This document shows positions 43,735-53,895 of a stretch of 64,000 nt of DNA, piece by piece. A program made the position numbers and the translations under genes. This stretch comes from Mycobacterium paraseoulense (GTDB lineage: Bacteria; Actinomycetota; Actinomycetes; Mycobacteriales; Mycobacteriaceae), in NCBI RefSeq assembly GCF_010731655.1, contig NZ_AP022619.1, positions 3,658,001 through 3,722,000 of the forward strand, written 5' to 3'. The notes beneath the pieces were generated by a model, which was given only the letters and a program-made list of their open reading frames with translations, did no database searches and had not been told where the DNA came from. Numbering within the stretch: the stretch's first letter is position 1; every line of letters starts with the position of its first letter.

Positions 43735-44613
43735 ATGTCGGAGGTGGTGACCGGCGACGCCGTCGTGCTCGATGTGCAGATCGCCCAGTTGCCGGTGCGG
43801 GCCGTGAGCGCGCTGATCGATATCGCCGTGATCGTCGTGGGCTATCTGCTCGGCCTGATGTTGTGGGCCGCGACGCTCACCCAATACGACACCGCGCTGA
43901 GCGCCGCCGTCCTGCTCATCTTCACGGTGGTGGTGATCGTCGGCTATCCCGTGATCCTCGAAACCGCGACCCGCGGGCGCTCGGTGGGCAAGATCGCGAT
44001 GGGCCTACGCGTGGTATCCGACGACGGCGGCCCAGAACGCTTCCGGCAGGCCCTGTTTCGGGCGCTGGCATCGGTGGTGGAGATCTGGATGCTGTTCGGG
44101 AGTCCCGCCGTCATCGCCAGCATCCTGTCGCCGAAAGCCAAACGGATCGGTGACATCTTCGCCGGCACCGTCGTCATCAACGAGCGCGGACCGCGCCTGG
44201 GTCCCCCGCCGATGATGCCGCCGTCGCTGGCGTGGTGGGCGTCGTCGCTGCAGCTGTCCGGCCTGTCCCCGGGCCAGGCCGAGGTGGCGCGCCAATTCCT
44301 CTCGCGGGCAACGCAACTGGATCGCCAGTTACGCCAGCAGATGGCGTACCGCATCGCCGGTGACGTTGTGTCCCGCATCGCCCCGCCGCCCCCGCCCGGC
44401 GCCCCGCCGGAACTGGTGCTCGCCGCCGTTCTCGCCGAACGGCACCGCCGCGAGCTGGCCCGGCTCCGTCCCGCCGTGCCGCCGGCCGCCGGCGCGCCGT
44501 GGCCAACCTGGCCGGCCGCGCCCCAACAGCAGGCGATCCCGTGGCCGGACGCGGCACCGCGGCAGCAGGACCCGCCCAATCGGCCGCCGGGCGGTTTCTC
44601 GCCACCCGGCTGA
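43735..44613 (+). CDS. RDD-family membrane protein (Rv3695-like)
   Basis: 292 residues. The RDD domain covers ~20-145: RAVSALIDIAVIV (Arg, Asp), three transmembrane helices, then ATRGRSVGKIAMGLRVV and DIFAGTVVINERG. A cytoplasmic helical region and a Pro/Gln-rich tail follow. RDD proteins are often small-molecule or ion transport related, but no substrate can be given. Divergent partner of the SpoIIM-like gene. Confidence 0.88.
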   Translation: MSEVVTGDAVVLDVQIAQLPVRAVSALIDIAVIVVGYLLGLMLWAATLTQYDTALSAAVLLIFTVVVIVGYPVILETATRGRSVGKIAMGLRVVSDDGGPERFRQALFRALASVVEIWMLFGSPAVIASILSPKAKRIGDIFAGTVVINERGPRLGPPPMMPPSLAWWASSLQLSGLSPGQAEVARQFLSRATQLDRQLRQQMAYRIAGDVVSRIAPPPPPGAPPELVLAAVLAERHRRELARLRPAVPPAAGAPWPTWPAAPQQQAIPWPDAAPRQQDPPNRPPGGFSPPG

Positions 44614-44620
44614 CCGGCCG

Positions 44621-45010
44621 CTAGCCGGAGACGCTCGCCGCCATGAGGGCGACGTCGGCGATCAACAGCGCCCAACCGCACAGCGGCACGGCGATACCGC
44701 CGCGCCGCTTCGCGGTCAAAAGCGAGACGACGATGACGACGACGGCGACCGCGGGCGCACCGTAGAACGCGACCCCGAAATCGATCCCGCCGTGGCCCAG
44801 GTTCGGACAGCTTCGGTCGGCGCAGCCGTCGGTACTCATCACCGCGCCCAGGGCAAAGAGCATCACGATGACGGCGGCGGGCACCGTGGCCAGCGCCAAA
44901 CCCCAGTTGACCCACGGCCACACGGTGCGCCCCCGACCGCTGCCATCCTGCGCGAAGCCGGTCGCGGAGGAGGCCCCGCGGACCGCCAGGTTGGAGTCAT
45001 CAGCGTTCAT
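44621..45010 (-). CDS. Small hypothetical membrane protein
   Basis: 129 residues from ATG 45010. Three hydrophobic segments (about 37-56, 79-98, 107-126). A loop between the first two has a Cys pair (CADRSCPN) that may form a disulfide outside the cell. No family recognised. It converges on the RDD gene and is divergent from the PadR gene, sharing its 135-bp promoter region. Confidence 0.65.
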   Translation of the reverse strand: MNADDSNLAVRGASSATGFAQDGSGRGRTVWPWVNWGLALATVPAAVIVMLFALGAVMSTDGCADRSCPNLGHGGIDFGVAFYGAPAVAVVVIVVSLLTAKRRGGIAVPLCGWALLIADVALMAASVSG

Positions 45011-45085
45011 CCCAGAGTTCCTACCCGCCGCCTGGGGGGTGCAAACCGCCCCGCCCAATTTTCACCGTTGCATCGCGATAGGTTC

Positions 45086-45095
45086 CGATATATCG
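45086..45095. promoter_or_regulatory. Palindrome CGATATATCG upstream of the PadR gene
   Basis: A perfect 10-bp palindrome 50 bp before the PadR ATG, in the divergent promoter. A/T-rich palindromes of this type are common PadR operators, so autoregulation is plausible. Confidence 0.45.
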
Positions 45096-45145
45096 TAATA
45101 CTTCGGAGCGCACGGTGCGCTTCCCTTCAGACGTAAGGAACAGAC

Positions 45146-45865
45146 ATGAACAACCCCTTCACCCCCACCGGCGGCCCGTTCGCCGCCGGCCCCGGTTTCG
45201 GCTTCGGGCCCGACACCCATCGGCGCGCCCTGCACGGCGCCCGGCGGCGCGCCCGCCAGGAGTTCTTCGAGAACCTCCGCGAGCACGGCCCCGACCATGA
45301 CGGCCCCATCGGTTTCGGCCCCGGGTTCGGACCGGGCTTCGGCCCCGGCTTCGGACCGGGCTTCGGTCCGGGCTTCGGCTTCGGGCCGGGCGGCCGGCGC
45401 GGCGGATGGCGTCGTGGCGGCCCCGGTCGCGGCAAGCGCGGCGACGTCCGCGCGGCCATCCTGGCGCTCCTGGCCGAGCGGCCGATGCACGGCTACGAGA
45501 TGATCCAGCAGATCGCCGAACGCAGCAACGGAATCTGGAAGCCGAGCCCCGGCTCGGTCTACCCGACGCTGCAGCTGTTGACCGACGAGGGTCTGATCAC
45601 CGCCAGCGAAAGCGAAGGCAGCAAGAAGCTCTTCGAGCTGACCGACGAGGGCCGCGCGGCGGCCGAGAAGGTTGAGACCCCGCCGTGGGACGAGATCGCC
45701 GAGGGCGCGGACCCCGGTCACATGAACCTGCGGGCGGCCGTCGGCCAACTGTTCGGTGCGGTCGCGCAGTCGGCGCACACCGCCACCGCCGACCAGCAGC
45801 AGCGCATCGTCGAAATTCTCAACAACGCGCGGCGCGAGGTCTACGGCATCCTCGGCGAGGACTGA
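45146..45865 (+). CDS. PadR-family transcriptional regulator with Gly/Phe-repeat N-terminal extension
   Basis: 239 residues. The winged-helix PadR domain covers about 100-180: RGDVRAAILALLAERPMHGYEM and WKPSPGSVYPTLQLLTDEG. A dimerisation helix follows. The first 95 residues are unusual: a His/Arg-rich start, then at least five GPGFGP units. ATG 45146 lies after AAGGAAC. The ligand is unknown; the palindrome upstream is a candidate operator. Confidence 0.88.
   Translation: MNNPFTPTGGPFAAGPGFGFGPDTHRRALHGARRRARQEFFENLREHGPDHDGPIGFGPGFGPGFGPGFGPGFGPGFGFGPGGRRGGWRRGGPGRGKRGDVRAAILALLAERPMHGYEMIQQIAERSNGIWKPSPGSVYPTLQLLTDEGLITASESEGSKKLFELTDEGRAAAEKVETPPWDEIAEGADPGHMNLRAAVGQLFGAVAQSAHTATADQQQRIVEILNNARREVYGILGED
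45311..45391 (+). repeat. 12-bp coding tandem repeat (GFGP units) in the PadR gene
   Basis: Repeated GGCTTCGG(N)CC(N)G units encode Gly-Phe-Gly-Pro. Units differ only at wobble positions, so replication slippage could change repeat number. Confidence 0.85.
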
Positions 45866-45888
45866 CCCCCACCCCGGCGGGCCCTGGA

Positions 45889-47409
45889 TCAGGTGACGTC
45901 CACCCAATCCAGGGTCCGCTGCACCGCCTTGAGCCAACCCGCGTATCCCGCGGCGCGCTGCTCGTCGGTCCAGGCCGGCGTCCAGCGCTTGTCCTCGCGC
46001 CAGTTGGCCCGCAGGTCCGACGGATCCGCCCAGAAGCCCACCGCCAGGCCGGCCGCGTAGGCCGCGCCCAGCGCGGTCGTCTCGGCGACGACCGGACGCA
46101 CCACGTCGACCCCGAGCACGTCGGCCTGGATCTGCATGCACAGGTCGTTGCCGGTGACACCGCCGTCTACCTTCAAAACTTCAAGGCGCACACCAGAATC
46201 CGCCGCCATCGCGTCGACCACGTCGCGGCTCTGATAGCAGATCGCCTCCAGCGTCGCGCGGGCCAGGTGCGCGTTGGTGTTGAACCGTGACAGCCCGACG
46301 ATCGCGCCGCGGGCGTCGGATCGCCAGTACGGCGCGAACAACCCCGAAAAGGCCGGGACGAAATAGACCCCGCCGTTGTCTTCGACCTGACGCGCCAACG
46401 ACTCGCTTTGCGCCGCGCCGCTGATGATGCCCAGCTGGTCGCGCAGCCACTGCACCGCGGCGCCGGTGACCGCGATCGAACCCTCAAGCGCGTAAACCGG
46501 TTTCGCCTCCCCGAACTGGTAGCAGACGGTGGTCAGTAGCCCGTTGTCCGACCGCACGATCGTCTCGCCGGTGTTGAGCAGCAAGAAGTTTCCGGTGCCG
46601 TAGGTGTTCTTGGCCTCACCCTCCGACAGGCACACCTGGCCCACCATCGCCGCGTGCTGGTCACCGAGCATGCCGGTGACCGGCACCTCGCCGCCGACCG
46701 GCCCGGTCTGCGCGGAGACCCCGTACGGCCCCGGCGACGACGACGGCGCGATCGCCGGCAACATCGCACGCGGGATCGAGAAGAACGACAACAGCTCGTC
46801 GTCCCAATCCAGGGTCTCCAGGTCCATCAGCATGGTCCGGCTGGCGTTGGTCACGTCGGTGACGTGCACGCCGCCGCGCGCGCCTCCGGTCAGGTTCCAC
46901 AACACCCAGGTATCGGGCGTGCCGAACACGGCGTCACCGCTCTCGGCGGCCTGCCGCACCCCGTCGACGTTCTCCAGGATCCATTGCAGTTTGCCGCCGG
47001 AGAAATAGGTCGCCGGGGGCAGGCCCGCCTTGCGGCGGATCACCTCGCCGTGGCCATCCCGTTCCAGCGCCGACGCGATCCGGTCGGTGCGGGTGTCCTG
47101 CCAGACGATCGCGTTGTAATAGGGCCGGCCGGTGTGCCGATTCCACACCAGCGTGGTTTCCCGCTGGTTCGTGATGCCAAGGGCGGCAATGTGTTTGGCG
47201 GACAAGTTGGCCCGGTTCAGCACCGACATCAACACCGACGACGTCCGCTCCCAGATTTCGACCGGGTCGTGCTCGACCCAGCCGGCGCGGGGCAGAATCT
47301 GTTCGTGCTCGAGCTGGTGACGAGCCACCTCGGCGCCGTCATGATCGAAGATCATGCAGCGGGTGCTGGTGGTTCCCTGGTCGATGGCGGCGACGAACTC
47401 AGCGGACAC
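45889..47409 (-). CDS. glpK: Glycerol kinase
   Basis: FGGY-family kinase, 506 residues, making glycerol 3-phosphate (Rv3696c-like). The start [13 protein letters not shown] is the phosphate 1 motif; [12 protein letters not shown] and [13 protein letters not shown] are glycerol-kinase hallmarks; [18 protein letters not shown] is the C-terminal FGGY signature. ATG 47409. Transcribed alone, divergent from the GCS2-like gene. Confidence 0.96.
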   Translation of the reverse strand: MSAEFVAAIDQGTTSTRCMIFDHDGAEVARHQLEHEQILPRAGWVEHDPVEIWERTSSVLMSVLNRANLSAKHIAALGITNQRETTLVWNRHTGRPYYNAIVWQDTRTDRIASALERDGHGEVIRRKAGLPPATYFSGGKLQWILENVDGVRQAAESGDAVFGTPDTWVLWNLTGGARGGVHVTDVTNASRTMLMDLETLDWDDELLSFFSIPRAMLPAIAPSSSPGPYGVSAQTGPVGGEVPVTGMLGDQHAAMVGQVCLSEGEAKNTYGTGNFLLLNTGETIVRSDNGLLTTVCYQFGEAKPVYALEGSIAVTGAAVQWLRDQLGIISGAAQSESLARQVEDNGGVYFVPAFSGLFAPYWRSDARGAIVGLSRFNTNAHLARATLEAICYQSRDVVDAMAADSGVRLEVLKVDGGVTGNDLCMQIQADVLGVDVVRPVVAETTALGAAYAAGLAVGFWADPSDLRANWREDKRWTPAWTDEQRAAGYAGWLKAVQRTLDWVDVT

Positions 47410-47495
47410 GTCAGGAGTCCATCATGGTCCGGGTGGACTCGACAAGCTCACCGCGTAGCTTGCATTACCGCCGGTAACCCTGTTCCATCGGCGGT

Positions 47496-48980
47496 GTGGG
47501 CGAAGAGGTCAGGCGCACCACGTACAACAGCGCACATCGGCGGGAATACCGGCGCAAGCTCCAGCTATGCCTGGACGTCTTGGAGACGATGCTGGCGCAG
47601 TCGCACTTTGACTCGGCCAGACCGCTCACCGGCATGGAGATCGAGTGCAACCTTGTCGACGCCGGCTATCAGCCCGCGATGTCGAATCGCGATGTACTGG
47701 ACGCCATCGCCGATCCGGCGTTCCAGCCGGAATTGGGCGCCTACAACATCGAATTCAACGTCCCGCCCCACGCCCTGCCCGGGCACACCGCGCTGGACCT
47801 GGAAAGCGAGGTGCGGGCCAGCCTGAACGAGGCCGAGATCAAGGCCGGCGCCGGCGGCGCGCACATCGTGATGATCGGGATCCTGCCCACGCTGATGCCC
47901 GAGCACCTGGCCACCGGCTGGATGAGCGACTCGAGGCGGTACGCGGCGCTCAACGAGTCGATCTTCACCGCGCGGGGCGAGGACATCCCGATCAACATCT
48001 CCGGCCCCGAGCCGCTGAGCTGGCAGGCCGTGTCGATCGCGCCCGAATCCGCTTGCACCAGCATTCAATTGCATCTGCAGGTGGCCCCGGAAGCGTTCGC
48101 CGCCAACTGGAACGCGGCCCAGGTGGTGGCCGGCCCGCAGCTGGCGCTGGGCGCCAACTCGCCGTACTTCTTCGGCCACCAGCTGTGGGCCGAGACCCGA
48201 ATCGAGCTGTTCACCCAGTCCACCGACACCCGGCCCGAGAAGCTCAAGTCCCAGGGCGTGCGGCCGCGGGTGTGGTTCGGCGAAGGGTGGATCAGCTCGG
48301 TGCTCGACCTGTACCGAGAGAACATCCGCTACTTTCCGTCCCTGCTGCCCGAGGTGTCCGATGAGGATCCGGTCGCCGAGCTGGCCGCCGGCCGGGTCCC
48401 GCACCTGTCCGAGCTGCGGTTGCACAGCGGCACCGTCTACCGGTGGAACCGCCCGGTCTACGACGTGGTGCAGGCAGACGGGGTTGGCCGCCCGCACCTG
48501 CGGCTGGAGAACCGGGTGCTGCCGGCGGGGCCGACCGTCGTGGACATGCTGGCCAATTCGGCCTTCTTCTACGGCATGCTGCGCCGCCTGTCCGAGGACG
48601 ACGATCCGGTGTGGTCGGGTATGGATTTCGCTGCGGCGCAGGCGAATTTCCTCGGGGCGGCGCGCAACGGCATCGACGCCCGGCTGCGTTGGCCCGGTCT
48701 GGGCGAGGTGACGGCGACCGCACTGGTGCTGGACACGTTGCTGCCGATCGCCGACGAGGGACTGCGGCGCTGGGGCGTGGACGCCGAGGTGCGCGACCGC
48801 TTCCTCGGCGTCATCGAGGGCCGCGCCAAGACCGGCCGCAACGGCGCCAGCTGGCAGGTGTCCACGGTGCGCGCCCTGGAAGACGGTGGGATGGCGCGGC
48901 CCGCGGCGCTGGCCGAGATGCTGCGCCGCTACTGCACACACATGCACACCAACGAACCGGTGCACACCTGGGAGTCCTGA
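47496..48980 (+). CDS. GCS2-family glutamate-cysteine ligase-like protein (Rv3698-like)
   Basis: 494 residues. The ATP-grasp-like GCS2 fold is suggested by GMEIECNLVD, ELGAYNIEFNVPP and STSIQ-equivalent ACTSIQLHLQV. It is distinct from EgtA encoded at 53892. The product may be a gamma-glutamyl amide other than gamma-glutamylcysteine, but substrate is unknown. M. tuberculosis has the equivalent at Rv3698. GTG 47496 is the start. It is followed 21 bp later by a methyltransferase in the same direction. Confidence 0.83.
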   Translation: MGEEVRRTTYNSAHRREYRRKLQLCLDVLETMLAQSHFDSARPLTGMEIECNLVDAGYQPAMSNRDVLDAIADPAFQPELGAYNIEFNVPPHALPGHTALDLESEVRASLNEAEIKAGAGGAHIVMIGILPTLMPEHLATGWMSDSRRYAALNESIFTARGEDIPINISGPEPLSWQAVSIAPESACTSIQLHLQVAPEAFAANWNAAQVVAGPQLALGANSPYFFGHQLWAETRIELFTQSTDTRPEKLKSQGVRPRVWFGEGWISSVLDLYRENIRYFPSLLPEVSDEDPVAELAAGRVPHLSELRLHSGTVYRWNRPVYDVVQADGVGRPHLRLENRVLPAGPTVVDMLANSAFFYGMLRRLSEDDDPVWSGMDFAAAQANFLGAARNGIDARLRWPGLGEVTATALVLDTLLPIADEGLRRWGVDAEVRDRFLGVIEGRAKTGRNGASWQVSTVRALEDGGMARPAALAEMLRRYCTHMHTNEPVHTWES

Positions 48981-49001
48981 ACCCGGAGTACGTTGCAAAC
49001 C

Positions 49002-49682
49002 ATGACGGGCGATCAGGTGATGGACTGGGACAGCGCATACCGGGAGCAGGCGCACTTCGAGGGGCCGCCGCCGTGGAACATCGGCGAACCGCAGCCCGAA
49101 CTGGCCGCACTTCTGGCGGCCGGCAAGTTCCGCAGCGACGTGCTGGACGCCGGGTGCGGGGTGGCCGAGCTGTCGTTGGCGCTGGCCGCCCGGGGCTACA
49201 CGGTGGTCGGGGTCGACATCACGCCGACCGCCGTCGCGGCGGCCACCAAGGCCGCCGAGGAACGCGGCTTGACCACGGCCAGCTTCGTGCAGGCCGACAT
49301 CACCTCGTTCAGTGGCTATGACGGACGGTTCTCCACCGTGGTCGATTCCACGCTGTTTCACTCGCTGCCGGTCGAGGGCCGCGACGGCTACCTGAGCTCC
49401 ATACACCGCGCGGCCGCGCCGGGCGCCGGCTTGTTCGTGCTGGTGTTCGCCAAGGGCGCGTTTCCCGCCGAGATGGAACCCAAACCCAACGAGGTCGACG
49501 AGGACGAACTTCGCGCCGCAGTCAGCAAGTACTGGGAGGTGGACGACATCCGGCCGTCCTTCATCCTGTCGAACGCCGTCGAGATCGCGGGCGCGCCCTT
49601 CGAATTCCCGCCGCACGAGCGCGACGAGAAGGGCCGGCTGAAGATGCCCGCCTACCTGCTCACGGCACACAAAGCGGGCTAG
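49002..49682 (+). CDS. Class I SAM-dependent methyltransferase (Rv3699-like)
   Basis: 226 residues. Motif I VLDAGCGVAELSLALA, acidic residue in VVGVDITPTA, motif II FVQADITSF. It resembles thiopurine/small-molecule methyltransferases. Substrate unknown; the adjacent GCS2-like ligase suggests a shared small-molecule pathway (inference). ATG 49002 is chosen; TTG 48993, four bases after GGAG, is a real alternative. Confidence 0.86.
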   Translation: MTGDQVMDWDSAYREQAHFEGPPPWNIGEPQPELAALLAAGKFRSDVLDAGCGVAELSLALAARGYTVVGVDITPTAVAAATKAAEERGLTTASFVQADITSFSGYDGRFSTVVDSTLFHSLPVEGRDGYLSSIHRAAAPGAGLFVLVFAKGAFPAEMEPKPNEVDEDELRAAVSKYWEVDDIRPSFILSNAVEIAGAPFEFPPHERDEKGRLKMPAYLLTAHKAG

Positions 49683-49686
49683 GTCC

Positions 49687-50835
49687 TCAACCGGCGGTCG
49701 CCGCCGTGGCGGCGATCAGCGCCTCGGCGAAGGTCTCCAGGTCGTCGGCCGTGGTGTCGACGTGCGGCGAGATCCGCAGTCGCGGCCCGGCCAGCTCCAG
49801 GGGTGCCCGCTGCACGCCGACGAAGGTGGTCAGGATCCGCCGCTCGGCGAGCAGCCACGACCGCACCGCCTGCGGATCGGCGCCGTCGACCGGCGCCAGG
49901 GTCGTGATGGCGCTGGGCTCGTCGGCCTCTTCGACGACCGCCCAGCCGGCCACGTCGGCCAGCACCCGGCGGCTGACGCCGCCCAGCTCGCCCAGCCGCG
50001 CCCGCACGGCCCGCGGCCCGTACGCCAGGTGCTCGCCCAGCGCCAGCGAAAACCCCACGCGCGCCGCGACGTTGGCCTCACCGAACTCCAGCTGCTGGGC
50101 CACCGTGAACGAGCCCGCGAGCCACTCCGGTGCCGCCAGCCGCGGATGCAGGTCCTCCATCAGCCGGCGGCGCACCGCCAGCGCGCCGACACCGCGCGGC
50201 CCGGCGATCCACTTGCGCGACGACGCATAGGTCACGTCGGCGCCGACCGCGCAGTCCACCTGGCCCAGCGCTTGGGCGGCGTCGACGACCAGCGGCAGCC
50301 CCAGCTCGCGGCACAGCTGCGCGATCATCGCCGACGGTTGCACCACCCCGCTGTGGCTGCCGAGGGCGGTCAGGTGGACCAGGTCGGGCGGGTCGGCCTC
50401 CAGCGCCAGCGCCGCGTCGTCGAGCGCGACCCGGCCGTCCTCGAGCGTCGGCAGCAGCTGACGGTCGAACCCGTGCGCCGCCAGCAGCGCCAGGTTGGGA
50501 CCGTATTCGCCGGGCAGGCACGCCACCCTGCGCCGGTCGGCCGGCCAGGCGCCGAGGAGCAGGTCCAGCGCGTTCAGGGAGCCCGTGGTGAACACCACCT
50601 CGGCGTCGCGCATGCCGGCCAGCGTGGCGAACGCAACGCGTCCGGCGTCCAGCGCGGGCGCGGCCGCCTCGGCCGCGACGTAGCCACCGATTTCGGATTC
50701 GTTGCGCGCGTGCAGGGCGGCCGCCTCGATCACCGCCAGGCTCTGCCGCGAGCAGGCCGCGCTGTCCAGGTGCAGCCCGGCCACGGGTGGGCGGGCCGCC
50801 CGCCACCGGTTCGCCAGCGAACCCCCGGCCGTCAC
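49687..50835 (-). CDS. egtE: Ergothioneine biosynthesis PLP beta-lyase EgtE
   Basis: Cleaves the hercynylcysteine sulfoxide intermediate to ergothioneine. 382-residue class V aminotransferase-fold protein: [12 protein letters not shown] at the start, PLP Asp in [12 protein letters not shown], Schiff-base Lys in [15 protein letters not shown]. The GTG at 50835 overlaps the egtD stop (GTGA). Last gene of the five-gene operon; converges with the methyltransferase. Confidence 0.94.
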   Translation of the reverse strand: MTAGGSLANRWRAARPPVAGLHLDSAACSRQSLAVIEAAALHARNESEIGGYVAAEAAAPALDAGRVAFATLAGMRDAEVVFTTGSLNALDLLLGAWPADRRRVACLPGEYGPNLALLAAHGFDRQLLPTLEDGRVALDDAALALEADPPDLVHLTALGSHSGVVQPSAMIAQLCRELGLPLVVDAAQALGQVDCAVGADVTYASSRKWIAGPRGVGALAVRRRLMEDLHPRLAAPEWLAGSFTVAQQLEFGEANVAARVGFSLALGEHLAYGPRAVRARLGELGGVSRRVLADVAGWAVVEEADEPSAITTLAPVDGADPQAVRSWLLAERRILTTFVGVQRAPLELAGPRLRISPHVDTTADDLETFAEALIAATAATAG

Positions 50836-51797
50836 TTCACGGCCAACGACAACCCGAAATCGCCCGCGGTGTCGGTCCACCACCTGGTGCGACGCAACCC
50901 CACCGCGGCCAATTCGGCGCTCACCCCGTCCGGGCGGAACTTGCACGACACCTCGGTGAGCATCTCCTCGCCGGCCGCGAAATCGACGGTCAGGTCGAGC
51001 GCGTCGACACGGACCCGCTGGCGGCGGCCGGCGCGTAACCACATTTCGATGCGTTCCTCGTCGGCATTCCAGCGCGCCACGTGGTCGAAGGCCTCGACGT
51101 CGAAATCGGCGTCGAGTTGCCGGTTGATGACCGCCAGCACGTTGCGGTTGAACGCCGCCGTCACGCCGGCCGAGTCGTCGTAGGCCCGCACCAGCCGGCC
51201 GGTGTCCTTGACCAGGTCCGTGCCCAGCAGCAGGCTGTCCCCGGGCCGCATCTGGGCGGACAGGCTCGACAGGAACTCCGCCCGCGGTCCGGGCGTGAGG
51301 TTGCCGATCGTCGACCCCAGGAACACGAACAGGCGACGCCCGCCGGTCGGGATCTCGGTCAGGTGTTCTTCGAAATCGCCGCAGACCGCGTTGATTTCGA
51401 CGCCGGAATATTCCCGCTGAATGGCCGCCGCGGCCGTCGACAGGATGCCGGCGTCGACGTCGAACGGGACGAACCTGCGCAGCGATCCGCGGTTGCGCAG
51501 CGCGTCCAGCAGCAGCCGGGTCTTCTCCGACGTCCCGCTGCCCAACTCCACCAGGGTGTCCGCCCCGCTGGCCGCGGCGACGTCGGCCGACCGGGCGCGC
51601 AGGATCTCGGCCTCGGCGCGGGTCGGATAGTATTCGGGCAACCGGGTGATCTGGTCGAACAGGTGGCTGCCAAGCGAATCGTAGAACCATTTGGGGGGCA
51701 ACGACTTCGGTGTCCGCTGCAGGCCTTCGAACACGTCGCGGCGCAACGCACGGTCGGCGGAGTCGGCGGCCAGGTGGTTGGACAGGGTCAGCGTCAT
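50832..51797 (-). CDS. egtD: L-histidine N-alpha-methyltransferase EgtD
   Basis: Converts histidine to hercynine with three SAM. 321 residues, the same as M. tuberculosis Egt[20 protein letters not shown] and [14 protein letters not shown] are family signatures; the SAM site is [12 protein letters not shown]. The C-terminus ends [13 protein letters not shown] 51797 overlaps the egtC stop as ATGA. Confidence 0.97.
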   Translation of the reverse strand: MTLTLSNHLAADSADRALRRDVFEGLQRTPKSLPPKWFYDSLGSHLFDQITRLPEYYPTRAEAEILRARSADVAAASGADTLVELGSGTSEKTRLLLDALRNRGSLRRFVPFDVDAGILSTAAAAIQREYSGVEINAVCGDFEEHLTEIPTGGRRLFVFLGSTIGNLTPGPRAEFLSSLSAQMRPGDSLLLGTDLVKDTGRLVRAYDDSAGVTAAFNRNVLAVINRQLDADFDVEAFDHVARWNADEERIEMWLRAGRRQRVRVDALDLTVDFAAGEEMLTEVSCKFRPDGVSAELAAVGLRRTRWWTDTAGDFGLSLAVK

Positions 51798-52507
51798 CGA
51801 TAACCTTCCGGGTGATCCAGCGGGGTCAGCGCGATCCCCGTCGCGCTGACGTCGACGAGGTGTCGGTCCGGCACTTCCTCCCAACCGGGGTCGTCGTCGT
51901 AGGGCTCGCTGGCCAAGACGACACCGTCGGCGCGGCGCAGGATCGAAAGCGTGTCGCCGAACGCCGTCGCCAGCAGGCGAGAGCCGTTGGCGGCCAGGAT
52001 GTTCAGCCGGGCGTTCGGGTCGGCGGCCGCTACCTCGTTGAGGGTCTCGCCGAGCGCGTCGAGGCCGCGCTCGAAGATGGCCGCCGCGAGGAGCGCGCTG
52101 TCGCACACCGATTCGGCCCGCGGGGTCGCGGGCAGCGCGGCGCGGTCGACGACTCCGTTGTGCGACAACAACCACTGGCCGTCGGTGAACGGCGCCGTCG
52201 CGCTCACGTCGATCGGCATCCCGACCGTCGCCGAGCGCACCGCGGCCACCATGCAGTGGCTGCGCAGCGCCGGCGCGACGGAGGTGAACGACGTGTCACC
52301 CCACAGCGGCGCCGAGCTGCGCCACCGGCGCGGCACCTGGGTTCCGGAGGAGACGTCGAAAAACCCGACGCCCCAACCGTCGGCGTTGAGCAGGCCGTGC
52401 TTCTGCCGGCGCGGGGCATAGGACTGCACCCGCAGCCCGTACGGCGGGTCCAGCACCAGCGAGGAGACGGTGACGTCGGCCCCGAGCCAACCGAGATGAC
52501 GGCACAT
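51794..52507 (-). CDS. egtC: Gamma-glutamyl-hercynylcysteine sulfoxide hydrolase EgtC
   Basis: Class II (Ntn) glutamine-amidotransferase fold, 237 residues, removing the glutamate from the EgtB product. The nucleophile is Cys2 (MCRHLGWLG), exposed after Met removal. Other landmarks: [23 protein letters not shown] and the RSATVGMP loop. ATG 52507 overlaps the egtB stop by one base. Confidence 0.95.
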   Translation of the reverse strand: MCRHLGWLGADVTVSSLVLDPPYGLRVQSYAPRRQKHGLLNADGWGVGFFDVSSGTQVPRRWRSSAPLWGDTSFTSVAPALRSHCMVAAVRSATVGMPIDVSATAPFTDGQWLLSHNGVVDRAALPATPRAESVCDSALLAAAIFERGLDALGETLNEVAAADPNARLNILAANGSRLLATAFGDTLSILRRADGVVLASEPYDDDPGWEEVPDRHLVDVSATGIALTPLDHPEGYR

Positions 52508-53895
52508 CAGGCGGAATCCTCCGCGTCCCAGGCCAACCGGACGCCGGAGAAGATCTGGCGCCGGATCGGATGGTCCCAGTTGCGGAAGCTCGGCCGCAGG
52601 ATGGCGGGCTCCACGGCCCACGATCCACCGCGAAGCACCCGGTAGTCGCCGCCGAAGAACGGCTGCGAGTAGCGCTCGTAGATCATCGGAACGAAGCCAG
52701 GCCACGGCCGCAGCGGCGAGGAGGTCCACTCCCACACGTCGCCGAGCATCTGCTCGGCCCCGTATGCCGAGGCGCCGGCCGGGTACGCCCCGACGGGCGC
52801 CGGGCGCAACGCGGCGCCGCCCAGGTTGGCGAGGGCGTCGGTCGGCGGCTGCGCCCCCCACGGGTAGCGGCGCCGGCTCTCGGTGGCCGGATCCCACGCG
52901 CAGGCCTTCTCCCATTCCATCTCGGTGGGCAGCCGCGCGCCGGCCCAGGCCGCGTAGGCCTGCGCCTCGAAGTAGGTGACGTGCTGCACCGGTTCGTCGG
53001 CGGGAATGTCCTCGACGTGTCCGAAGCGGGTGCGCGTTCGCGCGTCGGGGCTCCAGAACAGCGGCGCGGTCAGTCCCGCGCGCTGGCGATGCTCCCAGCC
53101 GCGCTCGGACCACCAGCGGGGCTGCCGGTACCCGCCGTCGTCCACGAACTGCCGCCACTCGCCGTTGGTGACCGGCACCCGGCCGATCCGGAAGGCCGGC
53201 AGCTCGACGACGTGGGCGGGACGTTCGTTGTCCAACGAGTACGGCTCGGTCGCGGCGTCCACGCCCAGCACGAACGGGCCCGCGGGCACCGGGACCGACG
53301 TGCCGGCCAACCCGGGCCGCCCGGCCGGCAGCGCCGCGCCGTCGCGCAGCAGCGGCGCGCCGCTGCGCAGGTTCAACGCCTGCAACATGGTTTCGTCGTG
53401 CTGGTTTTCGTGGCTGATCACCAGCGCGAACGCGAAGCTGTCGGCGTCGTCGGGCAGGGCGTCGAGGGCATCGAGGGCGGCGGACCGCACGGTCCGGCAG
53501 TACGACCGCGCGCGGTCCGGGGATAGCAGCGGCAACTCGACCCGGCTCGCGCGCGAGTGCACGAAGGCGTCGTAGAGGCCCTCGACCGCCGGCGGCAGCA
53601 TGCCGGGCCGGCCGGGGTCGCCGCCACGTAGCAGCCAGAGCTCCTCTTGCTGACCGATGTGCGCCAGGTCCCACACCAGCGGGCTCATCAGGGGGTCGTA
53701 CTGCCGGTACAGTTCGGCGTCGTCGAAGTCGACCAGCCGCAACGTCCGCGCCCGCGCCCGCGCCAAATCGTCGGCAAGGCTCGCCCGGCATGACGATCGC
53801 ACGCGCGGCGCTGGGGGCACTCCCCAGCTCCGCGGGGACCCCACCCGCGTGCGGGGGACCGGGCGCGGCGGGTCGGAATCATCAGCGGAAGTCAC
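52507..53895 (-). CDS. egtB: Hercynine oxygenase EgtB with repeat-derived N-terminal extension
   Basis: Iron enzyme joining gamma-glutamylcysteine to hercynine with O2. 462 residues: a DinB-like N-terminal domain with iron ligands in [13 protein letters not shown] and HENQHDET (HX3HXE), then an FGE-sulfatase domain ending LRGGSW..RNWDHP. The GTG at 53895 overlaps the egtA stop. About 37 extra N-terminal residues relative to M. tuberculosis EgtB include [13 protein letters not shown], encoded by a palindromic repeat; a shorter start near residue 40 cannot be excluded. Confidence 0.93.
   Translation of the reverse strand: MTSADDSDPPRPVPRTRVGSPRSWGVPPAPRVRSSCRASLADDLARARARTLRLVDFDDAELYRQYDPLMSPLVWDLAHIGQQEELWLLRGGDPGRPGMLPPAVEGLYDAFVHSRASRVELPLLSPDRARSYCRTVRSAALDALDALPDDADSFAFALVISHENQHDETMLQALNLRSGAPLLRDGAALPAGRPGLAGTSVPVPAGPFVLGVDAATEPYSLDNERPAHVVELPAFRIGRVPVTNGEWRQFVDDGGYRQPRWWSERGWEHRQRAGLTAPLFWSPDARTRTRFGHVEDIPADEPVQHVTYFEAQAYAAWAGARLPTEMEWEKACAWDPATESRRRYPWGAQPPTDALANLGGAALRPAPVGAYPAGASAYGAEQMLGDVWEWTSSPLRPWPGFVPMIYERYSQPFFGGDYRVLRGGSWAVEPAILRPSFRNWDHPIRRQIFSGVRLAWDAEDSA
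53811..53855. repeat. Palindromic short repeat inside the 5' end of egtB
   Basis: CTGGGG-N5-CCCCAG (53811-53827) is followed by CCCGC-GT-GCGGG (53844-53855). The element keeps the reading frame open and encodes Pro/Ser/Arg-rich residues about 14-28 absent from M. tuberculosis EgtB. It looks like a dispersed intergenic-type repeat; copies elsewhere in the genome cannot be seen here. Confidence 0.5.

Noticed and set aside
50832..52175. Upstream-extended starts for egtD, egtE, egtC and selB from longer open frames
   Set aside because: Extensions run through neighbouring genes in other frames; conserved start residues and overlapping start-stop junctions mark the real starts.
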